In this document: positions 22,051-34,089 of the stretch, piece by piece | Numbering within the stretch: the first letter of the stretch is position 1 | Layout of the letters: each line of letters begins with the position of its first letter | From: Mercenaria mercenaria | Taxonomy: Eukaryota; Mollusca; Bivalvia; Venerida; Veneridae | DNA length: 64,000 nt | Assembly: GCF_021730395.1 (NCBI RefSeq) | Contig: NC_069366.1 | Coordinates: 65,725,001 to 65,789,000 of the forward strand | Direction: 5' to 3' | Notes under the pieces: generated by a model | What the model was told of the DNA's origin: nothing | Databases searched by the model: none | What the model saw: the letters and a program-made list of their open reading frames with translations, nothing else | Translations under genes and position numbers: made by a program

Positions 22051-23946
22051 AACAAGAGGACCATGATGGTCCTGAATCGCTCACCTCTTCCCACATGACC
22101 CAGTTTTGAGTATGACGTCGTTTTTTCTATTATTTGACATAGTGACCTAGTTTTTGAGCTCATGTGACCCAGTTTTGAACTTGACCTAGATATTATCAAG
22201 ATAAAAGTTCTGACCAATTTTCATGATGACCTATTGAAAAATATGGTCTCTAGAGAGGTCACAAGGTTTTTCTATTATTTGACCTATTGACCTAGATTTT
22301 GAAGGTACGTGACCCTGTTTTGAATTTTACCTAGATATCATCAAGGTGAACATTCTCACTAATTTTCATGAAGATCTCGTGAAAAATATGGCCTCTAGAG
22401 AGGTCACAAGTTTTTCTATTTTTATACCTACTGGCCTAGTTTTTGACCGCACGTGACCCAGTTTCGAAACTGACCTAGATATCATCAATGATGAACATTC
22501 AGATCAATTTTCATGAAGATCCATTGAAAAATATGGCCTCTAGAGAGGTCAAAAGATTTTAATAGTCTTAGACCTACTGACCTAGTTTTTGACCGCAGTT
22601 GACCCAGTTTCAACCTTGACCTAGATATCATCAAGATGAACATTCAGACCAACTTTCATACAGATCCCATGAAAAGTATGGCCTCTAGAGAGGTCACAAG
22701 GTTTTTTTATTATTTGACCTACTGACCTAGATTTTTATGGCACGTGACCCAGTTTCAAATTTGATTTATATATCATCAAGGTGAACATTCTGACCAATTT
22801 TCATGAAGATCCATTCAAGGGTATGGCCTCTAGAGAGGTCACAAGGTTTTTCTATTTCAAGACCTACTGACCTAGTTTTTGATCGCAGTTGACCCAGTTT
22901 CAAACTTGACCTATATATCATCAAGATAAACATTCAGATAAACTTTCATACAGATCCCATGAAAAATATGGCCTCTAGAGAGGTCACAACGTTTTTTCAT
23001 TATTTGACCTACTGACCTTCTTTTTGATGGCACGTGACCCACTTTCGAACTTGACCTAGATATCATCAAGATGAACATTCTGACCAATTTTTATGGAGAT
23101 CCATTCACAAGTATGGCCTCTAGAGAGGTCACAAGGTTTTTCTATTTTTAGACCTACTGACCTAGTTTTTGACCGCACATGACCCTGTTTCAAACTTGAC
23201 CTAGACATCATCAAGATGAACATTCAGACCAACTTTCATACAGATCCCATGTAAAATATGGCCTCTAGAGAGGTCACAATGTTTTTCTATTATTTGACCA
23301 ACTTACCTAGTTTTTGATGGCACGTAACCCACTTTCGAACTTGACCTAGATATCATCAAGATGAACATTCTGACTAATTTTCATGAAGATCTCATGAAAT
23401 ATATGGCCTCTAGAGAGGTCACAAGGTTTTTCTATTTTTAGACCTACTGACCTAGTTTTTGACCGCATGTGACCCAGTTTCGAACCTGACCTAGATATCA
23501 TCAAGGTGAACGTTCTGACTAATTTTCATGAAGATTTTGTGAAATTTATGGCCTCTAGAGAGGTCACAAGGTTTTTCTATTTTTAGACCTACTGACATAA
23601 TTTTTGACGGTACGTGACCCAGTTTTGAACTTGACCTAGATATCATCAAGGTGAACATTCTGACCAATTTTCATGAAGATCTCATGAAAAATATGGCCTC
23701 TAGAGAGGTCACAAGGTTTTTCTATTTTTATACCTACTGACCTAGTTTTTGACGGTACGTGACCCAGTTTCGAACCTGACCTAGATATCATCAAGATGAA
23801 CCTTCTGACCAACTTTCATAAAGATCCCACAAAAAATGTGACCTCTAGAGTGGTCACAAGCAAAGGTTTACGGACGCACGGATGGACAACGGACACCGCG
23901 TGATCACAAAAGCTCACCTTGTCACTCTGTGACAGGTGAGCTAAAA
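22051..23946 (+). mobile_element. Family A element, copy 3, nested in B
   Basis: Complete ends (GGACCAT hairpin and GCTCACCT at 5'; AGGTGAGC and TAAAA at 3') with about 12 units of 145 bp. The first 150 bp are nearly identical to copy 1 and to the copy at 62511. It landed in the ACCACAGAAAA...GGCC..AATAA block of B that is also seen at the window start. Confidence 0.8.
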
Positions 23947-24947
23947 ATAAATATTGTAAGTGAACAAAAGAAAGATCTGCCAAATAAATCTGTTGACATA
24001 AATGAAATTTCAGATCAGTATCTTCATTAGTTATGGAGATATACCAATTTTAATTTGAAATAAAGGGAGGTAACTTGCCATAAAATCAGTTCATAGTTAT
24101 CTACCCTGATTGCCTCAGTCTAACTAATAACAATAATGAAATTTCAAATAAGTCCTATAAGTACTTACTGATATAAATCCATTTTGATTATAATCAGGGG
24201 AGGTAATCAGATATAAAATAACTCTGGAACCTACATTTGTATCTGATTTGTCATGGAATCCAAGATTTATTGTTGCTGAAGATATTTTGGAAGTTTGTAT
24301 CAAATAAAACCATAAATGAAGTCTCTGTATGGCTGCAAAAGCCAAAATAGCCAATTTTGGACCTTTAAGGGGCCATAACTCTGGAACCCATGATGGAATC
24401 TGGCCAGTTGAAGAAAGGAACCAAGATCTTGTGGTGATACAAGTTGCGTGCAACTTTGGTTAAAATCAAATCATAAATGAAGCTGCTATTGTGCAGACAA
24501 GGTCAAAATAGCTAATTTTGGCCCTTTCAGGGGCCACAACTCTGGAACCCATTATTGATCTGGCCGGTTCAAGAAAGGAACCGAGATCTTATGGTGACAC
24601 AAGTTTTGTGCAAGTTTGATTAAATTCAAATCATAAATGAAGCTGCTATTGTGCAGACAAGGTCTAAATAGCTAATTTTGGCCCTTTCAGGGGCCATAAC
24701 TCTGGAACCCATTATTGGATCTGGCCGGTTCAAGAAAGGAACCGAGATCTTATGGTGACACAAGTTTTGTGCAAGTTTGATTAAATTCAAATCATAAATG
24801 AAGCTGCTATTGTGCAGACAAGGTCAAAATAGCTAATTCTGGCCCTTTCAGGGGCCATCACTCTGGAACCTATAATGGAATCTGGCCAGTTCAAGAAAGG
24901 AACCAAGATCTTATGGTGATACAAGTTGTGTGCAAGTTTGGTTAAAA

Positions 24948-26013
24948 CTAGAGCTATCACTAAAGGTGATGAATGTACCCCCCGCATGCACTGACACAGT
25001 ACATTGCAATTTGACGCACACAAGATTGCATAATTATGTGGAATGTATGTATATAGACTGTATGTATACAGTATAGTAACAAAAAACAAAGTCCCATAAC
25101 TATGCAGAATATTTATCTAAAAGAATGTAACATGCACCATGCACAACTAGGGTTGGTACTGATCACTTGTGTGAAGTTTCATTAAATTGTGTGCAAGGGT
25201 TTGGTAGATTAGGCACGCACAAGATTGCATATGCAGACTGTATGTACATAGTATGTTAACAAGAAACAAAGTCCCATAACTCTGCATTTTTGTCGCTGAA
25301 AGAACCTAACATGCCCCATGCACAACTACTGTTGGTACTGATCACTTGTGTGAAGTTTCATTAAATTGTGTAAAGGGGATGAGGAGAGATGGTGCGCACA
25401 AGATTGTGTCTATGTATATAGTATAGTAACAAAAAAACAAAGTCCCATAACTCTGCAAATTTTTTTTCTGAAAGAACCTAATACACCCCATGCACAACAA
25501 CTGTTGTTACTGATCACTTGTGTGAAGTTTCATTAAATTGTGTCAAGGGGATGAGGAGAGATGGTGCACACAAGATTGTGTCTATGTATATAGTATAGTA
25601 ACAAAAAAACAAAGTCCCATAACTCTGCAAATTTTTTTTCTGAAAGAACCTAACATACCCCATGCACAACTACTGTTGTTACTGATCACTTGTGTGAAGT
25701 TTCATTAAATTGTGTCAAGGGGATGAGGAGAGATGGTGCGCACAAGATTGTGTCTATGTATATAGTATAGTAACAAAAAAAACAAAGTCCCATAACTCTG
25801 CAATTTTTTTTTCTAAAAGAACCTAACATGCCCCATGCACAACTACTGTTGTTACTGATCACTTGTGTGAAGTTTCATTAAATTCTGTCAAGGGGATAAG
25901 GAGAGATGGTGCGCACAAGATTGCGTCTACGGACAGACGGCCAGACGGACAGACAGACAGACAACCTGAAACCAGTATACCCCCCCTTACAACTTTGTTG
26001 TCGGGGGGTACAA
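24948..26013 (+). mobile_element. Family C element, copy 1, nested in B
   Basis: The 5' end CTAGAGCTATCACTAAAGG forms the hairpin ATCAC/GGTGAT, followed by GTACCCCCCG. About five units of roughly 173 bp (CCATGCACAACTACTGTTG, TGATCACTTGTGTGAAG) lead to a GACAGACAGACAGACA tract and the 3' hairpin CCCCCCTTACAACTTTGTTG with TCGGGGGGTACAA. Host flanks read GGTTAAAA and TAAAATCATAAATG. An intact B unit near 26327 reads straight through the same words, so the insertion fell between A and T with no duplicated target. That is rolling-circle behaviour. Confidence 0.85.
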
Positions 26014-26449
26014 TAAAATCATAAATGAAGCTGCTATTGTGCAGACAAGGTCAAAATAGCTAATTCTGGCCTTTTCAGGGGCCATAACTCTGGAACCCAT
26101 AATGGAATCTGGCCAGTTCAAGAAAGGAACCAAGATCTTATGGTGATACAAGTTGTGTGCCAGTTTGGTAAAAATCAAATCATAAATAAAGCTGCTATTG
26201 TGCAGACAAGGTCAAAAGAGCTAATTTTGGCCCTTTCAGGGGCCATAACTCTGGAACACATGAGATCTGGCCAGTTCAAGAAAGGAACCGTGATCTTATG
26301 GTGATACAAGTTGTGTGCAAGTTTGGTTAAAATAAAATCATAAATGAAACCACTATCGTGCAGACAAGAAATTGTTGACGGACGGACACACGGACTGACG
26401 ACGGCTGATCACAAAAGCTCACCTTGTCACTATGTGACAGGTGAGCTAA

Positions 26450-26594
26450 TAAAAAAGGGAGATATAGGGAGATGAATGGGAATTTTACTTGTTTATGGAC
26501 TGTCTCAACCACAAAAAATTAGTCCCCCACGAATATTATATGATTTCTCAGTATGTCTCACACAAGCAAATCTGACAGATGGAGATAATAAAAA
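26450..26594. repeat. Short diverged repeat
   Basis: The stretch TTAGTCCC.CACGAATATTA with TGATTTC.CAGTA recurs near 28800-28860, so this is a piece of an older repeat now split by the C element that follows. Confidence 0.45.
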
Positions 26595-27502
26595 CTAGAG
26601 CTATCACTAAAGGTGATGAATGTACCCCCCACATGCACTGACACAGTACATTGCAATTTGACGCACACAAGATTGCATAATTATGTTGACTGTATGTATA
26701 TAGACTGTATGTATACAGTTTAGTAACAAAAAACAAAGTTCCATAACTATGCAGAATATTTATCTAAAAGAACATAACATGCACCATGCACAACTAGGGT
26801 TGGCACTGATTACTTGTGTGAAGTTTCATTAAATTGTGTGCAAGGGTTCGGAAGATTAGGCGCACACAAGACTGCATATGCAGACTGTATGTACATAGCA
26901 TGTTAACAAGAAACAAAGTCCCATAACTCTGCAATTTTTGTCGTTGAAAAAACCTAACATGCCCCATGCACAACTACTGTTGGTACTGATCACTTGTGTG
27001 AAGTTTCATTAAATTGTGTCATGGGGATGAGGAGAGATGGTGCGCACAAGACTGTGTGTATGTATATAGTTTAGTAACAAAAAACAAAGTCCCGTAACTC
27101 TGCAAATTTTTTTCTGAAAGAACCTAACATGCCCCATGCACAACTACTGATGTTACTGATCACTTGTGTGAAGTTTCATTAAATTGTGTCAAGTGGATGA
27201 GGAGAGATGGTGCGCACAAGATTGTGTCTATGTATATAGTATAGTAACAAAAAACAAAGTCCCATAACTCTGCAATTTTTTTTTCTGAAAGAACCTAACA
27301 TGCCCCATGCACAACTACTGTTGTTACTGATCACTTGTGTGAAGTTTCATTAAATTCTGTCAAGGGGATGAGGAGAGATGGTGCGCACAAGATTGTGTCT
27401 ACGGACAGACAGACGGACAGACAGACAGGACGGACGGACAGACAGACAGACAACCTGAAACCAGTATACCCCACCTTACAACTTTGTTGTCGGGGGGTAC
27501 AA
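26595..27502 (+). mobile_element. Family C element, copy 2
   Basis: Same ends as C copy 1 (CTAGAGCTATCAC...GTACCCCCC and GGGGGGTACAA) with about one unit fewer. The simple tract is longer and mixes GACAGACA with GACGGACGG. By eye it is very similar to copy 1 over the shared units, so the two are of similar age. Confidence 0.83.
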
Positions 27503-27700
27503 AAACTAAATAAAGTACAGGTACAGTTCTTGAATAATGCATTTTCTCTTAATGGCCTCTGTCACTGCAAGAATCCCTTTCATAGTTTTAGAGTTCTCCC
27601 CCCAAAAAGAGTGGTGAAAAAATTAAAACAGGAGCCCCGCCTTGTGGGTACAGACGCTCTCTGATTTTTTTGTCTCTGTATAATAGAAATATTGTCATAC
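27503..27700. other. Spacer, nothing recognised
   Basis: Short stretch between family C and family F repeats. It could hold the diverged 5' part of family F. Confidence 0.35.
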
Positions 27701-28276
27701 TCACGATTTTCTATGTCCAAATGGGGCCATAATTCTTGCAAAAAGCAATGCAGAGTTATGGTACTTGCTGTGCAGAGTCAGCTTTTAATGGCGAATAACT
27801 GCTCCAAGTTTTAGCAATAGCTTTGACCATTAAGGAGAAAAGTTGACCGAAACGCAAAACTTAACCAAGAAATCTGATTTTCTAAGTTCAAAAAAGGCCA
27901 TAATTCTTGCAAAAAGCAGGATGGAGTTATGTTTCTTGCTGTACAGAGTCAGCTACTGATGATAAACAAGTGTGGCAAGTTTTAAAGCAACAGCTTTCAT
28001 AGTTTAGGAGAAAAACTGACCTAAACACAAAACTTAACTAAGAAATCTGATTTTCTATGTCCAAAAGGGGCCATAATTCTAGCAAAAAGCAGGATGGAGT
28101 TATGTTTCTTGCTGTACAGAGTCAGCTTTTGATGATGAACAAGTGTTGCAAGTTTTAAACAATACCTTTGATAGTTTAGGAGGAAAGCTGACCTAAACAT
28201 AAAACTTAAACAGGCAACGCCGATCAAGTGATAACAATAACTCATCTTTTTTTTTTTAAAAAATCAGATGAGCTAA
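27700..28276 (+). mobile_element. Family F tandem-repeat element, 3' part
   Basis: Three units of about 172 bp (GGCCATAATTCTTGCAAAAAGC near 27725 and 27896, a variant near 28068). The 3' end is AACTCATCT, a T/A run and AGATGAGCTAAAA, a terminal hairpin of the same design as families A and B but with its own word (CTCATCT/AGATGAG). I could not place the 5' hairpin. Confidence 0.6.
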
Positions 28277-29160
28277 AAAGGGCGTCAAAAAATAAGAAAG
28301 GTAGAGTTATGGTTTTTGCAGGCCTACACCGCATTCCCCTTCAATATCCTCCCATCTTTGTATGCAGTTTCAATAAAATCCTTTGAACACTTGAAAATTG
28401 ATGTTGCTGACAAGCATATTTAATAAAGGGAGATAATCTAAAAAGTATGCAAAAACGGTTACTGTGAAGTTTTAACAAAATCCGTTTAATAGTTTTAGAG
28501 TTAAGTTTTGAATGAAAGTTTTTCGAGTAAATGAATAAAGGGAGATAATATCTGTGCACCTCACTTCATCCCATTCAGGTAATTATTTCTGCCAAACACA
28601 AAAAAGGTTGCTCTGGTATATTAGATCCGAAATTCATATTTAAAAACATGAACAATTACTTCAAACAGTTTATGTAAACATAAAATTAAAAAACAAGTTT
28701 AAATGTGACCTTGACATTTGAGAGAGGGATCAGCGGTTTGCAGGAGATGCTGTGTTCAGTTAAAATAAAAAAATTGCTTCGTTGGGATTTAATTTCATGG
28801 ACTAACTCCACCAAGAACGTTAGTCCCACAAGAATATTAATGATTTCACAGTAAGTGACGTAAATAACAAGAAGTTCTGTCATCTGGGCAACCATGATTT
28901 ATAAAGCACATTCAAAAATGCACATAATATATATACGTGATCCATACACACAACTTGCACTGAAATGGATTCGACTTGTTTTTAATACTGAGCTCACTAT
29001 TCGTAAATGAACCACAGTTAAAACACCTTTAGCATACAAACTTGTGTTAAAAATCATTTAAAAACAAGAATCTGCCATGTTAATCTAATCTAAGCAGTCT
29101 GTTGTATTTTGTGTATACATGTACTAAATTTATTCACTTTCATGTCTATATGAACAAAAG
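28277..29160. other. Decayed repeats, no gene
   Basis: Phrases such as AATAAAGGGAGATAAT (near 28424 and 28535) repeat loosely, and 28790-28880 resembles 26500-26580. I see no coding sequence. The minus-strand frames 28341-28559 and 28686-28895 look random. Confidence 0.4.
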
Positions 29161-29828
29161 CTTATAGAACACTAAATCCCCCCCTTCCTTGATGCATTCA
29201 GTAACTGCACAAGGAAAGGAAATTATTTGGTCACTGTACACAAAAGTTCTACTATTCCGGGTAAATGTGACCTTGACCTTTGGCCTTAAAATAAACAGAG
29301 GTCATCTGCTGGTCATGATCAACCTCCCTAGTAAGTTTTGTGATCCTAAGCCTAAGCGTTCTCAAGTTATCGTCCGGAAATGGTTTAACTGTCCCGGGTC
29401 ACTGTGACCTTGACCTTTGGCTTACTGACCTCAAAATCAATAGGGGTCATTTGCTGGTCATGACCAACCTCAATATCAACTTTCGTGATCCTAGGCCCAA
29501 GCATTCTTGAGTTATCATCCGGAAACCGTTTAACTGTTCCGGGTCACTGTGACCTTGACCTTTGACCTCAACATCAATAGAGGTCATCTGCTGATCATGA
29601 TCATCCTCCTTATCAAGTTTCGTTATCCTAGGCCCAAGCATTCATCCGGAAACCGTTTAAATGTTCCGTGTCACTGTGACCTTGATCTTTGACCTACTGA
29701 CCTCAAAATTAATAGGGGTTATCTGCTCATCATGACTAACCTCCCTATCAATTTTCATGATCCTAGGTCCAAACGTTCTTGAGTTGTCTTCCAGAAACCA
29801 TTTACCAGTGATTTTCAGACAAAAGAAT
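29160..29828 (+). repeat. G-type tandem units, ends missing
   Basis: Four units of about 130 bp with TGACCTTGACCTTTGACC and TCATCTGCTGGTCATGA. The leader (AAAAGCTTATAGAACA, ATTATTTGGTCACTGTA) matches the one inside the element at 36930-37060. The array stops at the start of element J. Each unit has TGACCTTGACCTTTG-type stretches, e.g. a 19-base run at 29550-29568. Confidence 0.7.
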
Positions 29829-32682
29829 AACAAGAGGGCCAAGATGGCCCTAGGTCGCTCACCTAAGAAACACTCCATAACAGTGTAAAACATGTTTGAC
29901 CTACTGATTTCATGGAAACAAATATTCTGACCAATTTTCATTAAGATTGGACCAAAAAATTGGTCTCTTGCGATAAAACAAGCATTTTCTTAGATATGAC
30001 CTAGTTTTTGATCCTAGATGACCCATGTTCAAACTCGACCTAGATTTTATCAAGGCAATCATTCTGACCAAAATTCATGAAGATCAACTGAAAAATACAG
30101 CCTCTATCACATACAGAAGTTTTTTCTTTGATTTGACCAAGTGACCTAGTTTTTGACCTCAGATGACCCATATTCGAACTCGACCTAGATTTCATTAAGG
30201 CAATCAACTTGACCAAATTTCATAAATATCAACTGAAAAAAAACAGTCTCTATCGCATACACAAGATTTTTCTTTGATTTGACCTAGTGACCTAGTTTTT
30301 GACCTCAGATAACCCATATTCAAAACCGACCTAGTTTTCATCAAGGCAATCACTCTGACCAAATTTCATGAAGATCAACTGAAAAATACATCCTCTATTG
30401 CATACACAAGGTTTTTCTTCGATTTGACCTAGTGACCTAGTTTTTGACCCCAGATGACCCATTTTCGAAATCAGCCTAGATTTTATCAAGGTAATCATTC
30501 TGGCTAAATTTCATGAAGATCAGTTGAAAAATACAGCCTCTATTGCATACACAAGGTTTTTCTTTGATTGACCTAGTGACCTAGTTTTTGACCCGAGATG
30601 ACCCATTTTCGAACTTGGTCTAAATTTCATCAAGGCAATCATTTCTGACTAAAATTCATGAAGATCAATTGAAAATACAGCCTCTATCGCATACACAAGG
30701 TTTTTACGTGATATGACCTAGTGACCTAGTTTTTGACCCCAGATGACCCATTTTCGAACTCGGCCTAGATTTCATCAAGGTTATCATTCTGACCAAAATT
30801 CATGAAGATCAATTGAAAAATACCGCCTCTATCGCATACACAAGGTTTTTCTTTGATTTGACCTAGTGACCTAGTTTTTGACCCGAGATGACCCATTTTC
30901 GAACTCGGCCTAGATTTCATCAAGGCAATCATTTCTGACCAAAATTCATGAAGATCAATTGAAAAATACAGCCTGTATCGCATACACAAGGTTTTTCTTT
31001 GATTTGACCTAGTGACCTAGTTTTTGACCCGAGATGACCCATTTTCGAACTCAGCCTAGATTTCATCAAGGTTATCATTCTGACCAATATTCATGAAGAA
31101 GAATTGAAAAATACAGCCTCTATCGCATACACAAGGTTTTTCTTTGATTTGACCTAGTGACCTAGTTTTTGACCCCAGATGACCCATTTTCGAACTTGGT
31201 CTAAATTTCATCAGGCAATCATTCTGACTAAAATTCATGAAGATCAATTGAAAATACAGCCTCTATCGCATACACAAGGTTTTTACGTGATATGACCTAG
31301 TGACCTAGTTTTTGACCCCAGATGACCCATTTTCGAACTCGGCCTAGATTTCATCAAGGTTATCATTCTGACCAAAATTCATGAAGATCAATTGAAAAAT
31401 ACCGCCTCTATCGCATACACAAGGTTTTTCTTTGATTTGACCTAGTGACCTAGTTTTTGACCCGAGATGACCCATTTTCGAACTCGGCCTAGATTTCATC
31501 AAGGCAATCATTCTGACCAAAATTCATGAAGATCAATTGAAAAATACAGCCTGTATCGCATACACAAGGTTTTTCTTTGATTTGACCTAGTGACCTAGTT
31601 TTTGACCCGAGATGACCCATTTTCGAACTCAGCCTAGATTTCATCAAGGTTATCATTCTGACCAATATTCATGAAGAAGAATTGAAAAATACAGCCTCTA
31701 TCGCATACACAAGGTTTTTCTTTGATTTGACCTAGTGACCTAGTTTTTGACCCCAGATGACCCATTTTCGAACATGGTCTAAATTTCATCAAGGCAATCA
31801 TTCTGACTAAAATTCATGAAGATCAATTGAAAAATACAGCCTCTATCGCATACACAAGGTTTTTACGTGATATGACCTAGTGACCTAGTTTTTGACCCCA
31901 GATGACCCATTTTCGAACTCGGCCTAGATTTCATCAAGGTTATCATTCTTACCAAAATTCATGAAGATCAATTGAAAAATACAGCCTGTATCGCATACAC
32001 AAGGTTTTTCTTTGATTTGACCTAGTGACCTAGTTTTTGACCCGAGATGACCCATTTTCGAACTCAGCCTAGATTTCATCAAGGTTATCATTCTGACCAA
32101 TATTCATGAAGAAGAATTGAAAAATACAGCCTCTATCGCATACACAAGGTTTTTCTTTGATTTGACCTAGTGACCTAGTTTTTGACCCGAGATGACCCAT
32201 TTTCGAACTCGGCCTAGATTTCATCAAGGTTATCATTCTGACCAATATTCATGAAGATTAATTGAAAAATACCACCTCTATCGCATACACAAGGTTTTTC
32301 TTTGATTTGACCTAGTGACCTAGTTTTTGATCCGAGATGATACATTTTCGAACTCGGCCTAGATTTCATCAAAGTTATCATTCTGACAAATATTCATGAA
32401 GATTAAATGAAAAATACAGCCTCTATCGCATACACAAGGTTTTTCTTTGATTTGACCTAGTGACCTAGTTTTTGACCCGAGATGACCCATTTTCGAACTC
32501 GGCCTAGATTTCATCAAGGTTATCATTCTGACCAATATTCATGAAGATTAATTGAAAAATACAGCCTCTATCGCATACACAAGCTAAATGTTGACAGACG
32601 ACGGACGACAGACGACAGACGACGGACGCCGGACATCGAGCGATCAGAAAAACTCACCTGAGCATTGCTCAGGTGAGCTAAA
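29829..32682 (+). mobile_element. Family J element with higher-order repeat array
   Basis: The 5' end AACAAGAGGGCCAAGATGGC folds as GGGCCA/TGGCCC and is followed by GCTCACCT. The 3' end is a GACGGACGACAGACGACAG tract, then CTCACCTGAGCATTGCTCAG and GTGAGCTAAAA. The body holds about 19 units of 144-145 bp (CTATCGCATACACAAGG, TTTGACCTAGTGACCTAG, ATTTCATCAAGG). From 30650 on, the units form a higher-order pattern. It is the longest element of the set here. Confidence 0.83.
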
Positions 32683-32689
32683 AATAGAT

Positions 32690-33763
32690 AAGACAAACAA
32701 TGTACATGTACCTGTATTTGTGGATTTGGATAAGTCTTGTACTATATGGCAATGTGTGACCATAAAGGTGAGCAAGTGTTCAATGTCTCAAAACCATATA
32801 TCACAGATATCAATCAGTTTAGACAAAATATGGAATGGTATGCAAAACTTAACTAATTTCTATGTCAAAAAAGGGTCATAACTGAGCTAAAGTCCTTGTC
32901 CTAATTAGGTAGTCTTGCCTACATATGTAGACTATGATGGTAAACAAGAGCTGTCACTAATGGTGACAAATGCCCCCGCAGCGCCTTGACCTTTGACATG
33001 GTGACCTTGACCTTTGACGTGGTGACCCCAAAGTCAATAGGGGTCGTGTACTCAATAAGTACTATTAGCATGTGAAGTTTGAAGGTCCTGGGTGCAGTGG
33101 TTCGCGAGTAAAGTGCCTTCATGCAAAAAGTTAACATTGGCCCCTGTGACCTTGACCTTTGACCTGGTGACCCCAAAGTCAATAGGGGTCATGTACTCGA
33201 TGATTACTATCGGCATGTGAAGTTTGAAGGTCCTGGGTGCAGTGGTTCGCGAGTAAAGTGCCTTCATGCAAAAAGTAAATGTTGTGACTAACGAATGAAC
33301 GAACGGATGGACAGTTGAAAACTAATATGCCTCCCTTCGGGGGCATAAAAAGTGGTCTAAGTTTCAAAGCCATATGACAAACAGGTTAGGCAAAATATGG
33401 ACTGGTATGAAAAATTTAACTGATTTCCAAGTCCAAAAAGGGCCATAATTCAGCCAAAATACTTGACAGAGTTATGTACTCTTGCCTACATGTAGAGACT
33501 GTCCAAAGTATCAAAGCCATTACAAAACATGGACTTGAATGAAATCTGAACCAATTTCCATGTTCAAAAAGGGCCATAATTCAGAGTTATGTACTCTTGC
33601 CTATAGGTAGAAACTGTTGTAATAAACAAGTGTTTAAAGTTTGAAGTAAATATCTTTGATGGTTTACAAGATATTACCATTTCATAAGAACTTTAACCAA
33701 GCCAACGCCGTCACCGGGTGAGTAGTATAGCTCTCAATACTCTTCGAATAGTCGAGCTAAAAA
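32690..33763 (+). mobile_element. Family E-like element carrying a D insertion
   Basis: Diverged units (AATATGGACTGGTATG, CCAAAAAGGGCCATAATTCAG, GTTATGTACTCTTGCC) end with AACGCCGTCACCGGGTGAG and CTTCGAATAGTCGAGCTAAAA at 33742-33763, the terminal hairpin of family E. A complete D element (32945-33348) interrupts it. No 5' end is seen; it may have been lost where J ends. Confidence 0.6.
32945..33348 (+). mobile_element. Family D element, complete and short
   Basis: Begins CAAGAGCTGTCACTAATGG (hairpin TGTCAC/GTGACA), then ATGCCCCCG. Two and a half units of about 130 bp follow (GTGACCCCAAAGTCAATAGG, CAGTGGTTCGCGAGTAAAG), then GAACGAACGGATGGACAG. It ends with GCCTCCCTTCGGGGGCATAA. The terminal CGGGGGCAT is the exact reverse complement of the 5' ATGCCCCCG. 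At 404 bp it is the shortest complete member in the window. Confidence 0.82.
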
Positions 33764-33800
33764 CCAGTTATAAAACAAGCTTATCAATATGCACATGTGA

Positions 33801-34075
33801 TTCTGTTTGTTTGTTTTTGGTTTAACACCATTTTTCAGCAGTATTTCAGTTATGTAATGGCAGGCAGTTAACCTAACCAGTGATCCTGGATTGTGTACCA
33901 GTACAAATCTGTTCTCCCCAAATAGCTGCCAACTTCCCCAAATGAATAGGAGGTGGAGAATGAACGACTTCAGACACAATACCCTTGATCAAATCATCAC
34001 AGAGAAATAATTATGCCTTGATTGGGGATCAAACTCAAGACCCTGCAATCTGTAGATCCGCATTGAGCCAAGCTG
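33801..34075 (-). mobile_element. tRNA-derived SINE, reversed
   Basis: Same family as the SINE at 5700. On the minus strand it runs from a tRNA-like head (GAGTTTGATCCCC as B box, near 34030) through GGTACACAATCCAGGATCAC to a tail GTTAAACCAAAAACAAACA. It is more diverged than the 5700 copy, and I found no clear target duplication. Confidence 0.75.
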
Positions 34076-34089
34076 AATTCTATTGCAAA

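Larger units (their letters stand above)
21813..26449 (+). mobile_element. Family B element, interrupted by A and C elements
   Basis: It starts AACAAGAGGGCCATGATGGC (hairpin GGGCCAT/ATGGCCC, then GCTCACCT). It ends with GCTCACCTTGTCACTATGTG paired with ACAGGTGAGC, then TAA, at 26449. B's own sequence occupies 21813-22050, 23947-24947 and 26014-26449. Its units are about 160 bp (GCAGACAAGGTCAAAATAGC near 24495, 24655 and 24815, then again after the C insert). A family A copy (22051-23946) and a family C copy (24948-26013) lie inside. B is therefore the oldest of the three. Confidence 0.8.

Noticed and set aside
18679-22217. Similar frames at 18679-18939 and 21930-22217
   Set aside because: Both are the 5' 300 bp of family A read on the minus strand.
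30765-31247. Repeated minus-strand frames (about 75 codons) containing KTRSLGQIKEK
   Set aside because: The tandem unit of element J read in an open frame. The same peptide recurs because the DNA repeats.
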